From assembly GCA_011526265.1 (NCBI GenBank), contig WTJN01000018.1, forward strand, positions 1-33,216: DNA of 33,216 nucleotides. Direction: 5' to 3'. Under the pieces are notes generated by a model. That model was not told the origin of the DNA. It made no database searches and worked only from the letters and a program-made list of their open reading frames with translations. This stretch comes from Candidatus Arcticimaribacter sp. (GTDB lineage: Bacteria; Bacteroidota; Bacteroidia; Flavobacteriales; Flavobacteriaceae). Below are positions 25,424-33,216 of the stretch, piece after piece; position 1 is the first letter of the stretch, and the number at the start of each line of letters is the position of its first letter. The translations under genes and the position numbers were made by a program.

Positions 25424-27535
25424 TTAGTAATACAGAGCGCGGTTGTCTTCAATTTCACTCGAAGCTTCAAGCGCATTGACAATGGAAAGCACCAATTGGC
25501 TCGCAGCATCCTGGCTCAATTGCTGTGCATAGGCAGCATAATCTTCCCGTTCCTCGGCAATTTTCTTGTTGGACACTTGAATTTTAAAGACCCCTCTTTT
25601 TCCTGTAATGAAAGGAGACAATGTGTTCTCTGCAACGCCAAAGGCGGCACCAACGACAGCCGGTTCAAAACCTGCACCGACCAGTGTTCCACTTTTCTGA
25701 TTGACTGCAAGCGCTGTTTGTACTTCCAAACTGTTTTTAGCCGCAAGGTCTTCCAAAGAGGCAACGTCTTTGTTGTTCTCTTGTATCATCTTCGCCTTCT
25801 TCTCGTTGCGAATGATTTGCGCTACTCCAGGAGCTACATCGGCAGCACGTGCAAGACCTTTTTCACGAGCTTGGGTCATTTGCACAATGGCATACCCTCC
25901 GTAAGAAAGGCTAAAACGCTTGATGTCTCCAACTTGAGTGTTTTCTGAAAACGCCCATTGCACGATAGCGCGTTGGTCGGGTAGTCCGGGTAAGTTTTCA
26001 TCCAAAGCACCGACTGTTGCTACATTGCGCACATTTAAATTGCGTTCTTCGGCGATGGTACGAAAGTTTCCTTTTCCAGCATCCATTTCGAATTGTGTGG
26101 CTTCTCTAAAAATGCGGTTCGATGTCGCTTCGGAAGGAACAATCTCACGACTTACACTGGCGAGAAGAACAAGGTCTTGTTTGTCTTCGATCTTGACCAC
26201 GTGAAAACCAAAATCGGTTTGGATGACGCCAATGCGTCCCACACGGTTTTTGTTTACATAGTCAAAAAAGGCAGGATCCATGGCTCCTTCTTGGAAGTAG
26301 CCGAGGTCGCCTGCATTGTTTTTACTTGGGCCGTCAGAAAATTCCAACGCCAATGCACCAAAGCTGTCTTCGTCACGACGCACACGACGCAAAAGATCGT
26401 TGGCAAGGGTGTAGGCTTCGCTTTTTGAACGCGTAACAGTAGGTTGTGCACCTTTGGCGTCTTTATAAGCAATAAGGATGTGGCTGGCGCGAATGTTCCC
26501 GTTTTTTTTGCGATCCAACAGTTTTGAAATCTTTAAGCTGTTGATGTCTTTGTAGGGACCGAAAACTTCTCCAACGGACAAGTTATTTAAGATTTCGGCA
26601 TATTCTCCGGGTAATCTTCCTTTGGAGGTGTAGAGAGAATCAAAACTCTCTTCAGAGTGGCGCTCGATGAATTCAGACACATTGGTAGTGGTTCGAAGGC
26701 CGGGCACTGTATCGGTCAATTTTGATACGTCGTTGTACTCAATACGGTCTTCGAGGAGTTGTTCAAGTTCGCTGCGGATTGCATTTTCGTCCTCGTCGGT
26801 TGCTTGTTCTAAGAAAGCGATGTACTGGAGGCTTCTAGACGCTTCTCGCTCGTATTCCTTGGGGTGATCCTCAATGTATTGTTTGATCTCTTTATCGCTC
26901 ACAGCAACCAAGCTGTCGGGGATAGTACTGAAAGGAATTTGCACAAAATTGAAGTCCACATTATCTGCTTCGAGGTGGTACTGCAATTTGGCTTCCGCTT
27001 CTGTGATCGTGGTGGCCGACTTGATGAGGTCAAAGTAAATGCTCTCCTTGGCGGAAGCAATGATACTGGCCTCTTGTTGTTTCCAGTTTTCATAGGCTTG
27101 GGGATTGGTGTCCCGCATTTGGGCGATGAAATCAGTAAACATACCAAAGTCAAAAAATCCAGCTTCGTTGATGAATCGCTGGTCTGTAATGATTGACTCT
27201 GTTGAAGAAACGACTTGCTCGATTTGTTCTTTTCCCGCGTCGATACCTAGGGCTTCAAACTCTCCGGTGAAAAGTTGATTTCTCACGAATTGATTCCAGA
27301 CCGAATTGACCGCTTGCATGGTCGTATACCCATAGGTGCGCTCGGTTTGCTCGACCAGTAGTCGAAAGTTTTCAATGGGAATATCTTCTCCGTTGACAAC
27401 ACCGATGGGCTGGTTGGGCGCTGTGTCGCCTGAACCATTTCCAAAAGCGCCTGAAATGACAAACGCAAATAATGCCAGTCCGATGACTAGAATTAAAACG
27501 ATGGATCGTTGTCTAATTTTACCAAGTATGGCCAT
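25424..27535 (-). CDS. PpiD/SurA-like membrane-anchored peptidyl-prolyl isomerase
   Basis: A 703-residue chaperone with one N-terminal membrane helix (about 11-31, IVLILVIGLALFAFVISGAFG) and a large periplasmic part. It has a SurA/PpiD-like N-terminal region (about 40-250), a parvulin rotamase domain (about 340-450; ASHILIAYKD, FGALALEFSDGPSKNNAGDLGYF, FGFHVVKIED) and a second diverged chaperone-like region to the C-terminus. PpiD-type proteins help outer-membrane and secreted proteins fold after leaving Sec. It follows the CNNM/CBS gene with a gap of 105 bases holding a weak hairpin, so it may have its own promoter. Isomerase activity is not certain, since PpiD parvulin domains are often inactive. 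Confidence 0.92.
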   Translation of the reverse strand: MAILGKIRQRSIVLILVIGLALFAFVISGAFGNGSGDTAPNQPIGVVNGEDIPIENFRLLVEQTERTYGYTTMQAVNSVWNQFVRNQLFTGEFEALGIDAGKEQIEQVVSSTESIITDQRFINEAGFFDFGMFTDFIAQMRDTNPQAYENWKQQEASIIASAKESIYFDLIKSATTITEAEAKLQYHLEADNVDFNFVQIPFSTIPDSLVAVSDKEIKQYIEDHPKEYEREASRSLQYIAFLEQATDEDENAIRSELEQLLEDRIEYNDVSKLTDTVPGLRTTTNVSEFIERHSEESFDSLYTSKGRLPGEYAEILNNLSVGEVFGPYKDINSLKISKLLDRKKNGNIRASHILIAYKDAKGAQPTVTRSKSEAYTLANDLLRRVRRDEDSFGALALEFSDGPSKNNAGDLGYFQEGAMDPAFFDYVNKNRVGRIGVIQTDFGFHVVKIEDKQDLVLLASVSREIVPSEATSNRIFREATQFEMDAGKGNFRTIAEERNLNVRNVATVGALDENLPGLPDQRAIVQWAFSENTQVGDIKRFSLSYGGYAIVQMTQAREKGLARAADVAPGVAQIIRNEKKAKMIQENNKDVASLEDLAAKNSLEVQTALAVNQKSGTLVGAGFEPAVVGAAFGVAENTLSPFITGKRGVFKIQVSNKKIAEEREDYAAYAQQLSQDAASQLVLSIVNALEASSEIEDNRALYY

Positions 27536-27589
27536 TTGTTTGGTTTTTAAAAAGTAGATTGCGAAAATACAATTTCCTAATCAATAATA

Positions 27590-27609
27590 AAAGCCCGTGA
27601 AATGGCTTT
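27590..27609 (-). terminator. Possible weak terminator after the CNNM/CBS gene
   Basis: On the minus strand, AAAGCC, an 8-base loop and GGCTTT form a 6-bp stem followed by TTATTATT. It lies about 32 bases past the CNNM/CBS stop and about 55 bases before the PpiD-like start. The stem is short, so termination may be partial. Confidence 0.4.
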
Positions 27610-27640
27610 ATTTCCTGCGGTTAGCATTTTGGGTGGGCGC

Positions 27641-28909
27641 TTATTCGGGCTTGATGACCAACCGGGCTCTTTCAATTTTGGTGGAAGAAACTTGGGTAAC
27701 GGTCAAGACCATATTGTCAACCTCCAGCGTAGAGTCAGGAGTGGGTATTTCACCAGTGTAATGCATGATCAATCCCCCTAAGGTTTCATAATTTTCGTCC
27801 TCAGGAAGATCAAGCCCATAGGTGGTATTGAGGTAATCGACTTCTAAACGTGCCGAGAATTCATATTCATTTTCATTGATTTGATGTTCGTAATGATCGA
27901 TATGATCGTGCTCGTCTTCAATTTCCCCAAAAAGTTCCTCCACAATATCCTCGATGGTTAGCAGACCGGCGGTTCCCCCGTATTCATCCAAAACAATGGC
28001 CAGGCTTTTTCTTTTTCGTGTCAGACGATTCAACACTTCTTGCACCAAATTGGGTTCATGCACAAATTCTACGGGAAGCAAAACTTCTTTGATGGATTTG
28101 GGTTGTTTCAACATTTCGAACGCATGAACAAAACCAATGATGTCGTCTACATCACCGTCGAAAACAGGGATTTTAGAAAACCCTGTTGACATAAATACCT
28201 CCGACAACTCCTCGATACTTTTCTCTTTTTCGATGGCCACCATTTCTGCGCGGGGCACCATGGCTTCACGCACTTTGACCTCGGAAAACGCCAGGGCATT
28301 CTGAAAAATTTGAATTTCTGGATCCAATTGGGCTTTGTTTTCCACCCCTTCTACTTGCGTTTCGATATAGTCGCCCAACTCTACTTTTGAAAAAGAAAGC
28401 TGCAATTCTTCGCTATCGGACTGAAAGAGCCAGCGCAACAAACCGTTGGTGAGCCGCAAGACAAACATGCTTATGGGAGAAAAAAAAGCGTGAAAAAAGG
28501 CCGCAGGTAGCGCAAAGAATTTGACCAAACGGTTGGCGTATAATTGAAAAAAAACTTTGGGTAAAAACTCTGCCGTTAAAAGAATTACTCCTGTTGATAT
28601 CAAGGTTTGGTAAAGTAAAATCAACAGCGGTAAATCATTATCAAGCTGATCTGGGAAAAACAATTGTATGATTTTTTCTCCCATAAAAATCCCATAAATA
28701 ACAAGGGAAATGTTGTTCCCCACCAGCATGGTGGTGATGAACCGTGAAGGATGTTTTGTGATGAAGTGTAGAAGGCGAGCCGTGAGATTCTTTTTGTTTT
28801 TTTCTATTTCAAGAAAAACCCGATTGGAGGAAACAAAGGCGATTTCCATGCCAGAAAAAAAGGCAGAAAGCGCGAGGCAAAGAAGAATAATACTATCGTC
28901 GAAATCCAT
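27641..28909 (-). CDS. CNNM/CBS-domain membrane protein (CorC/HlyC-associated family)
   Basis: The 422 residues contain an N-terminal CNNM (DUF21) membrane domain with about four helices (1-170, with LCLALSAFFSGMEIAFVSSNR), a CBS pair (about 195-325, with VREAMVPRAEMVAIEKE and the ending VLDEYGGTAGLLTIEDIVEELFGEIEDE) and a C-terminal CorC/HlyC-associated domain (about 340-422). These proteins are often annotated as hemolysins, but evidence on relatives points to Mg2+ or other cation transport regulated by nucleotide binding to CBS domains. GldE of gliding bacteria shares this layout; I do not assign it, because GldE usually sits near other genes. Its ATG follows directly on the stop of the upstream small gene. 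Confidence 0.92.
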   Translation of the reverse strand: MDFDDSIILLCLALSAFFSGMEIAFVSSNRVFLEIEKNKKNLTARLLHFITKHPSRFITTMLVGNNISLVIYGIFMGEKIIQLFFPDQLDNDLPLLILLYQTLISTGVILLTAEFLPKVFFQLYANRLVKFFALPAAFFHAFFSPISMFVLRLTNGLLRWLFQSDSEELQLSFSKVELGDYIETQVEGVENKAQLDPEIQIFQNALAFSEVKVREAMVPRAEMVAIEKEKSIEELSEVFMSTGFSKIPVFDGDVDDIIGFVHAFEMLKQPKSIKEVLLPVEFVHEPNLVQEVLNRLTRKRKSLAIVLDEYGGTAGLLTIEDIVEELFGEIEDEHDHIDHYEHQINENEYEFSARLEVDYLNTTYGLDLPEDENYETLGGLIMHYTGEIPTPDSTLEVDNMVLTVTQVSSTKIERARLVIKPE

Positions 28910-29098
28910 CTAGGGTTTGCGCCGGTTAAATTTTTTGCGATAATACGACCGAAAGAAGTACATGAACAACGCTAAAAAAGCAAATCCCACATAGAGGTAA
29001 GCTTTATTGGGACGAAGGTCCCAAAGTTTAACGGCTTCAATTACCGAGACTACGGCAATGATGAGGTAAAGGATTTCTGAGATGCGGCTGGTTTTCAT
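28910..29098 (-). CDS. Small two-helix membrane protein of unknown function
   Basis: The 62 residues have two hydrophobic segments (about 7-24 and 34-51) and a strongly basic C-terminus (RSYYRKKFNRRKP), which should stay in the cytosol. I do not recognise a family. Its start overlaps lptC by four bases (ATGA), and its TAG is directly followed by the CNNM/CBS ATG, so it is translated in the same unit and is likely to be a true gene. A function cannot be proposed from sequence. Confidence 0.75.
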   Translation of the reverse strand: MKTSRISEILYLIIAVVSVIEAVKLWDLRPNKAYLYVGFAFLALFMYFFRSYYRKKFNRRKP

Positions 29099-29661
29099 TC
29101 TTGGCTATTTTCTTCTTGGACGGCAACGGTTCCCGTAAGCTTACCCGTACTAAATTTAGTAAATTCTTTGTTGGTGTCCAACCTTGTGGCGGCCACATCA
29201 TAGTCTTGGTTGGAAAAGGTAAACGCTTTTTCGGTAAAAATCCACTCGGCATCGGCATCCCAATAGAGTTGTGGGGTTTTGAGTAGACTCCCGTCGCTGG
29301 CTTCGAGAAGAACATTGCCTTGCAAATCGATGATAGACGTTGCGTTATACAGGATACCTCGATCGGCGACCACGGTATTTTCCTGATTATTTTCGTCCAA
29401 AAAAACAACTTTCACCCCCTCTGGAAACTCAGAATATTGCAGCGATAAGTTGGTATAATCGTGGTGAACAGGGGCTGTTAAAATGGCTTTTACTTGGAGG
29501 GAATCGGTATATACCATGCGTATATCATAGGCAATGGCTAGAGGCTCTTGGTTGAGCGGGTCTTGCACCAAGGCTTCTTTTCGCCCGTTATCACACGAAC
29601 AAAAAAAGGTTATTGCCACAACAATAACCTTTTTGATATGTACACGGAATCCGCGAATCAT
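29095..29661 (-). CDS. lptC: LPS export periplasmic lipoprotein LptC
   Basis: LptC passes LPS from the LptBFG transporter to the LptA bridge. The 188 residues start with a short hydrophobic leader ending in a lipobox-like FFCSC (probable lipidated Cys23), unlike the membrane-helix anchor of E. coli LptC. The beta-jellyroll body carries family-like strands such as DIRMVYTDSLQVKAILTAPV, LQYSEFPEGVKVVFLDE, ADRGILYNATSIIDLQGNVLLEASDGSLLKTPQLYWD and WIFTEKAFTFSNQDYDVAATRLDTN. It begins one base after the TPR gene stop and overlaps the small membrane gene by 4 bases. Identification is firm from the pattern, although similarity in this family is low. Confidence 0.88.
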   Translation of the reverse strand: MIRGFRVHIKKVIVVAITFFCSCDNGRKEALVQDPLNQEPLAIAYDIRMVYTDSLQVKAILTAPVHHDYTNLSLQYSEFPEGVKVVFLDENNQENTVVADRGILYNATSIIDLQGNVLLEASDGSLLKTPQLYWDADAEWIFTEKAFTFSNQDYDVAATRLDTNKEFTKFSTGKLTGTVAVQEENSQE

Positions 29662-29662
29662 C

Positions 29663-31051
29663 TTATAATTTTGGCACTTTTACGCTGGTGCCAATCCAAC
29701 AGTCAAATTTCACAGAAGCACCTTCTTTTCCTTCGGTAAAGATGTCTGTTTTACTGGGCGCTCGGCCTTCGTAACTCTTGGCGGCTTTGAGTGCCGATTT
29801 TTTAATGGATGCATCTACACTGGCGGCTTTTCTGGCCGTATTGGCTGCTAACCAGTAAACGGCACGCTTGTCGAACTGCGTTTGACCACAATCGTTGGCA
29901 CTGCTGGCGTAGAGATTGGCGATCAGCAAATAGGCCTTACCCAGCGAGGGTTGAAACTCTAGGGCTTTGCGCGCATAGCGGCGGGCCGAAGATTTACGCC
30001 CACGATCTTTGAACTTAAGCGCAATTTTATACAGAATTTTTGCCTTTTTGTAGGGGTCCTCTTCCAATGAAATTGATTCTTCGTAGTATTTCAACGCTCC
30101 TTCGCTGTTGCCTTGCTTGTCGTTGAGCAAGCCCAAGTAGTAGGCAGAATCTGCCGAGGGCTCGAGGGCGTGAAGCGCTTCTACCAAGGTCACAAACAAG
30201 GGATCATCAGAGCACTCTTTGCTGTCCATTCGCGAAGCGGCGCGCTTCAACCAAATTGTATTGGCTTTGTTTTCCTCGAAGTTGCGTTGGTACAACGGAA
30301 TCAAGTTTTCACAACTGGACTCTTTGGCAATAATGGCGTCCAAGTTTTTCAAGAAGATACCGATCGCGTTGGCGTTGGTGTCATATACACGACGACGCTT
30401 AAGGTCTTTGGTGGTGAGTGCAGCTCCACTCTCTTCTTTTTTCAGGATAACATCGAGTCGCTTGGCCAGGTTGGTGGCTTCGGTTTCGAACTTTTCAGAT
30501 ACTTCTTCGTACTTGTTAAAAAGGGCTTCTGTGGTGACGTTGCCTTCTGCTGATTTATAGATGTCATAGAGTGTTTTGAAATAGTTGTACAACCGCTTTG
30601 GATTGGTAAAACTTGCTTGGTCTTCGGCGTAAGCCTTATCAAAAATAGCATAGACTTCGGCAGGAGTCCCAATTTCAAAATCAATCATGCTTTGGGCCTT
30701 ACTTGAGAGGATATCTCCTACTTTGTTTTTTCCTTTCTTGGTGGGGAAGTATTGCATCCAGTCATCGTAGAGTGCCATCAATGCATCGCCTGCTTCGGCC
30801 TTGGTTTCGGGCGTTGCTTTTTTCAAACGGTCTTTTAGAATACGCTCACCATAGGAGTAAATCGCTACATTGAGTGACGGACAGGTTGAACGTACGGCTT
30901 GCCAAGGTGTGTAGGCAGCATCGTAGTTTTTCACTTTTGCATTTTCAGCAAAAATGGACAAATTTTGAAGACACTCTTGGTTGTCTTGCGCCCATACATT
31001 GGCCGTTGAAAAACCGAGTATCACATAGAGAAGGAATACATACTTTTTCAT
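29663..31051 (-). CDS. Exported TPR-containing protein of unknown role
   Basis: The 462 residues begin with a signal peptide (MKKYVFLLYVILGFSTANVWAQ). The N-terminal half is helical, with no motif I recognise. The C-terminal half has TPR-like helix pairs, most clearly ADSAYYLGLLNDKQGNSEGALKYYEESISL (about 300-330) and the two following units with KAKILYKIALKFKDRGRKSSARRYARKALEFQP. Cysteines are at about 28 and 55 and near the C-terminus (FDCWIGTSVKVPKL). TPRs hold protein partners, and its place between an outer-membrane protein and LptC suggests a periplasmic or outer-membrane scaffold. That role is inference. Confidence 0.85.
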   Translation of the reverse strand: MKKYVFLLYVILGFSTANVWAQDNQECLQNLSIFAENAKVKNYDAAYTPWQAVRSTCPSLNVAIYSYGERILKDRLKKATPETKAEAGDALMALYDDWMQYFPTKKGKNKVGDILSSKAQSMIDFEIGTPAEVYAIFDKAYAEDQASFTNPKRLYNYFKTLYDIYKSAEGNVTTEALFNKYEEVSEKFETEATNLAKRLDVILKKEESGAALTTKDLKRRRVYDTNANAIGIFLKNLDAIIAKESSCENLIPLYQRNFEENKANTIWLKRAASRMDSKECSDDPLFVTLVEALHALEPSADSAYYLGLLNDKQGNSEGALKYYEESISLEEDPYKKAKILYKIALKFKDRGRKSSARRYARKALEFQPSLGKAYLLIANLYASSANDCGQTQFDKRAVYWLAANTARKAASVDASIKKSALKAAKSYEGRAPSKTDIFTEGKEGASVKFDCWIGTSVKVPKL

Positions 31052-31066
31052 TTTCTTCGCTTTATC

Positions 31067-32350
31067 TTAATTATAAATTCTTTTTACAAACCATAGGTCA
31101 TTGAGGGAGAGTCCCAAACGGACGGCCCAATACCTTTCGCGGATCAGACCTCCAGTGTTGACCCCGCGTTCGCCAAGTTCAACCCCTATGTTGAGGTTGG
31201 AATAACCCGACACATTTGTGGCGCTATAAAAACCACCCAACGGTAAACTTAGACCAAAAGATATGCCAGTTTCTTCGAGTGATGTTCCATTGACCACAAC
31301 CCCGCTTAGTTCTTGACGGTAACCAAACCGGAAAGCAACCCGCTTGAGGTAGCTTGTGATGGACGCGTAATTGGGAATGAAAAATCCACCTACCGAGAGC
31401 CGCGTGGCATTCTCATAGCTAACGTTGTTGAGTCGAATAAAATCGTTTCGGAAATTCTCTGATTCGATTTGCGCATACTGCGCCCCGAGCATCCATTTTT
31501 TATCGACACCGAAACTGAAACCGCCCTCGTATTTTTGTCCAATGGACAGGGTCACTTCATCCAGCCCCGATTCACTGAGATCAACGAGTTGTTGTGCACC
31601 GAATGTCTGATTGGATACTCGACGAGTGAAATAGACTTGTTCGTTTTTTGAAATCAATTCATGTGCTGGACTATAGGTACCGAAGAGGTCTACGTGAAAA
31701 CGCTTGGTCAAGGGGATTTTGATGTGTGAACCCAATAAAAAATCGAAACCGGTTACCCGCGATTGACTGCTGAGGTAGGCACCATAATCGAGCGTGCTGC
31801 GCTGTTGAGAGGCTTCACTGCTGATGGTTCCGAAGTTATAGTTGGCTGTAGCACCAATATTGAACCCTTTGAATAGCCGTAAGCCAAGGGTGAAAAATGT
31901 TTTGTTTACTCCCCCTCTGCCTTCAAAACGGTCAAGGGTGATATCGTCCTCGGCGTTTTCCGTAACAGACTGTAATCGATAGCCCACCGAAGAATAGGGC
32001 ATGACTCCAAAACCAAAAACAAACCGCTTGGTGGGGAGGGAGACAGAAATGTAGTCCATGGCTCCTGCGGTCACATTTTCAGTATTATCCTCTGCGTTTA
32101 GTTCGGTGTTTTTGTAACTCAATCCCACAGAAAAAGTGGTGAGCTTAAGATCACCTAAACTGGCGGGATTGTTGAGATTCGCGTGGATGGAATCGGAATA
32201 GGCGTTGAGACCTCCCATCATTCTATTGATGGCGTTACCTCGAAAAGTGATGTCACCTAACCCCCCTAAGGAATAGGGAGAAGCGGTACTGTTTTGGGCC
32301 ACAGAAACACTGGCCAAAAAAAGAAAAAACAATCGGACTATTGTTTTCAA
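31067..32350 (-). CDS. Outer-membrane beta-barrel protein of unknown substrate
   Basis: The 427 residues start with a signal peptide (MKTIVRLFFLFLASVSVAQ) and then show alternating strands and aromatic girdles typical of a barrel. The N-terminal stretch (STASPYSLGGLGDITFRGNAINRMMGGLNAYSD, then NPASLGDL) resembles the FadL/PorV-like outer-membrane group common in Bacteroidota. The initiation codon is TTG at 32350, and no upstream ATG is possible before the coaX reading region ends; TTGA forms a 4-base overlap with the coaX stop. No TonB plug is present. The substrate, if any, is unknown. Confidence 0.8.
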   Translation of the reverse strand: MKTIVRLFFLFLASVSVAQNSTASPYSLGGLGDITFRGNAINRMMGGLNAYSDSIHANLNNPASLGDLKLTTFSVGLSYKNTELNAEDNTENVTAGAMDYISVSLPTKRFVFGFGVMPYSSVGYRLQSVTENAEDDITLDRFEGRGGVNKTFFTLGLRLFKGFNIGATANYNFGTISSEASQQRSTLDYGAYLSSQSRVTGFDFLLGSHIKIPLTKRFHVDLFGTYSPAHELISKNEQVYFTRRVSNQTFGAQQLVDLSESGLDEVTLSIGQKYEGGFSFGVDKKWMLGAQYAQIESENFRNDFIRLNNVSYENATRLSVGGFFIPNYASITSYLKRVAFRFGYRQELSGVVVNGTSLEETGISFGLSLPLGGFYSATNVSGYSNLNIGVELGERGVNTGGLIRERYWAVRLGLSLNDLWFVKRIYN

Positions 32351-33075
32351 ATGCGTTGCGTATTGAATGTAAGCAGAAAATCGAGCCCTTCGGCAAGAAA
32401 ATTCGGCGCGACAAATATGCTATTTTTTACACTCTTAGACAAACGATGCGCATCCCCTCCTGTTAAAATTACTGTTAAAGCGGGGAAATCTTTCTTAAAT
32501 CGATCGATATGTCCATCGATTTCGTGGACCATCCCCCAAAACACTCCGGCTTGCAGAGCGGTGGATGTGTTATTCCCGATATTCGATACTGGGGTATCGA
32601 CAGTGACCAAGGGAAGTGAACCAGTGTAGTGCTGCAAACCTTTACAGCGCATGGCTAAGCCTGGGCTTATTGTACCACCAATATAGGTGTGATCAGCGGT
32701 GAGCAGATCGATGGTTAGGCAAGTACCCGCATCGATAACCACAACCGCCTTATCGGTTTGCAAACGTACTGCGGCGGCGACCAATGCAATGCGATCATCA
32801 CCCAAGGTTTGTGGTGTTGTGTATTGACTGTTGAATGGCCATTGAAGTGATTTGACCCCATAACAAGGGAGGGTACCAAAGACCTCAGCAACGCGAGCTT
32901 GATCGAAAAGCCCACTAACATCCGAAAAAATAATGGCGCTGAGTTGATTGCGATAAGGAGCGATGGCCTTTTTAATTTCTTCTATACCATTGCTTTTGTA
33001 TTGATCGATGCATTGACCATCGCGGAAGAGATGCGCCTTGATTTGAGTGTTCCCGATGTCCAGCGTTAAGTGCAT
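32347..33075 (-). CDS. coaX: Type III pantothenate kinase CoaX
   Basis: CoaX phosphorylates pantothenate, the first step of CoA synthesis, in the cytosol. The ORF track starts at a TTG (33081); the ATG at 33075 gives MHLTLDIGNTQIKAHLF, the standard start, and 242 residues. The motifs of the ASKHA-fold type III enzyme are present: DIGNTQIKAHLF (phosphate 1), DDRIALVAAAV, VVIDAGTCLTIDLL (phosphate 2, about 119-132), GGTISPGLAMRCKGL and LTGGDAHRL (adenosine). Type III kinases are not feedback-inhibited by CoA. It leads the minus-strand group that goes on to the outer-membrane protein. Confidence 0.96.
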   Translation of the reverse strand: MHLTLDIGNTQIKAHLFRDGQCIDQYKSNGIEEIKKAIAPYRNQLSAIIFSDVSGLFDQARVAEVFGTLPCYGVKSLQWPFNSQYTTPQTLGDDRIALVAAAVRLQTDKAVVVIDAGTCLTIDLLTADHTYIGGTISPGLAMRCKGLQHYTGSLPLVTVDTPVSNIGNNTSTALQAGVFWGMVHEIDGHIDRFKKDFPALTVILTGGDAHRLSKSVKNSIFVAPNFLAEGLDFLLTFNTQRI

Positions 33076-33121
33076 GAGCAAACTTACATAAAATGAATGG
33101 GGTTCTTTTCCTTTTAAATGA

Positions 33122-33153
33122 TTTGTCGGGATAAAAAAAGGACATTATATTTG
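33122..33153 (+). promoter_or_regulatory. Bacteroidota-type promoter for tRNA-Phe
   Basis: TTTG at 33122-33125 (-33 element) and TATATTTG at 33146-33153 (-7 element, exact TAnnTTTG) are 20 bases apart, the expected spacing. The tRNA begins 13 bases after the -7 element, which fits a start point just upstream of the tRNA. Confidence 0.65.
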
Positions 33154-33165
33154 CCACCACAATTG

Positions 33166-33216
33166 GGTACCTTAGCTCAGTTGGTAGAGCAAAGGACTGA
33201 AAATCCTTGTGTCCCT
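33166..33216 (+). tRNA. tRNA-Phe (anticodon GAA), 3' part cut by the window
   Basis: The first 51 bases of a tRNA are visible. The D arm has GCTC and GAGC around AGTTGGTA, and the anticodon arm is AAGGA / CTGAAAA / TCCTT, giving anticodon GAA. The start was set so that T8 and A9 precede the D stem (TAGCTC). The T arm and acceptor 3' strand lie outside the window. Confidence 0.93.

Noticed and set aside
33079-33086. TAAGTTTG on the minus strand as a coaX promoter
   Set aside because: It matches TAnnTTTG but sits 3 bases before the ATG at 33075 and has no -33 element, so the transcript would be leaderless. Probably chance.
1-33216. CRISPR arrays, insertion sequences, prophage or attachment sites
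   Set aside because: I saw no regularly spaced repeats, transposase or integrase motifs, or flanking direct repeats. The tRNA-Phe gene is at the edge, so any insertion downstream of it cannot be judged.

Overview
The window is ordinary chromosomal DNA from a Gram-negative member of the Bacteroidota, most likely a flavobacterium. Four things point there. The purH-mreBCD-mrdA-rodA order and the coaX / outer-membrane protein / TPR / lptC / CNNM-CBS / PpiD order are familiar from that group. Envelope proteins carry short hydrophobic signal peptides ending in AQ or SQ. Isoprenoid precursors appear to come from the mevalonate pathway (class II HMG-CoA reductase plus a GYDIA-type GHMP kinase). Several upstream regions carry the Bacteroidota -7 promoter element TAnnTTTG. 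I cannot name the genus. There is no sign of phage, transposon, CRISPR array or recent insertion. Coding density is very high, and the longest gene-free stretch is about 120 bases.

Layout. (1) 1-3724, minus strand: a metal-handling cassette of four genes. In transcription order these are an HMA/MauE-like membrane fusion, a small HYC_CC_PP-type cysteine protein, a TonB-dependent receptor and a secreted HMA protein cut by the window edge. (2) 3827-5834, plus: a GAF-domain protein resembling free methionine-(R)-sulfoxide reductase, and purH. (3) 5879-11349, plus: the rod-shape/elongation operon mreB-mreC-mreD-mrdA-rodA, with overlapping genes. (4) 11330-14512, minus: a Tsp/Prc-type C-terminal processing protease followed by a lone OppC-like ABC permease that begins at a TTG codon just after an in-frame TAG. 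(5) 14635-18805, plus: surE, a small membrane protein, lpxB and a ComEC/Rec2-like protein. (6) 18780-23041, minus: a peptide-use cluster (DPP IV-type peptidase, POT peptide transporter, secreted thioredoxin). (7) 23148-25390, plus: HMG-CoA reductase and GYDIA kinase, ending in a hairpin terminator shared with the convergent gene. (8) 25424-33075, minus: coaX, outer-membrane protein, TPR protein, lptC, small membrane protein, CNNM/CBS protein and PpiD-like chaperone. (9) 33166-33216, plus: the first two thirds of a tRNA-Phe gene with a well-formed promoter.

Most genes serve envelope building: cell-wall elongation, lipid A synthesis, LPS transport, outer-membrane protein folding and periplasmic proteolysis. 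The rest supply purines, CoA, isoprenoids, peptides and metal ions. The best candidate for something little described is the metal cassette, in which every protein carries a cysteine pair. I see no dramatic new system, and most other findings are modest anomalies in gene structure or conserved residues.
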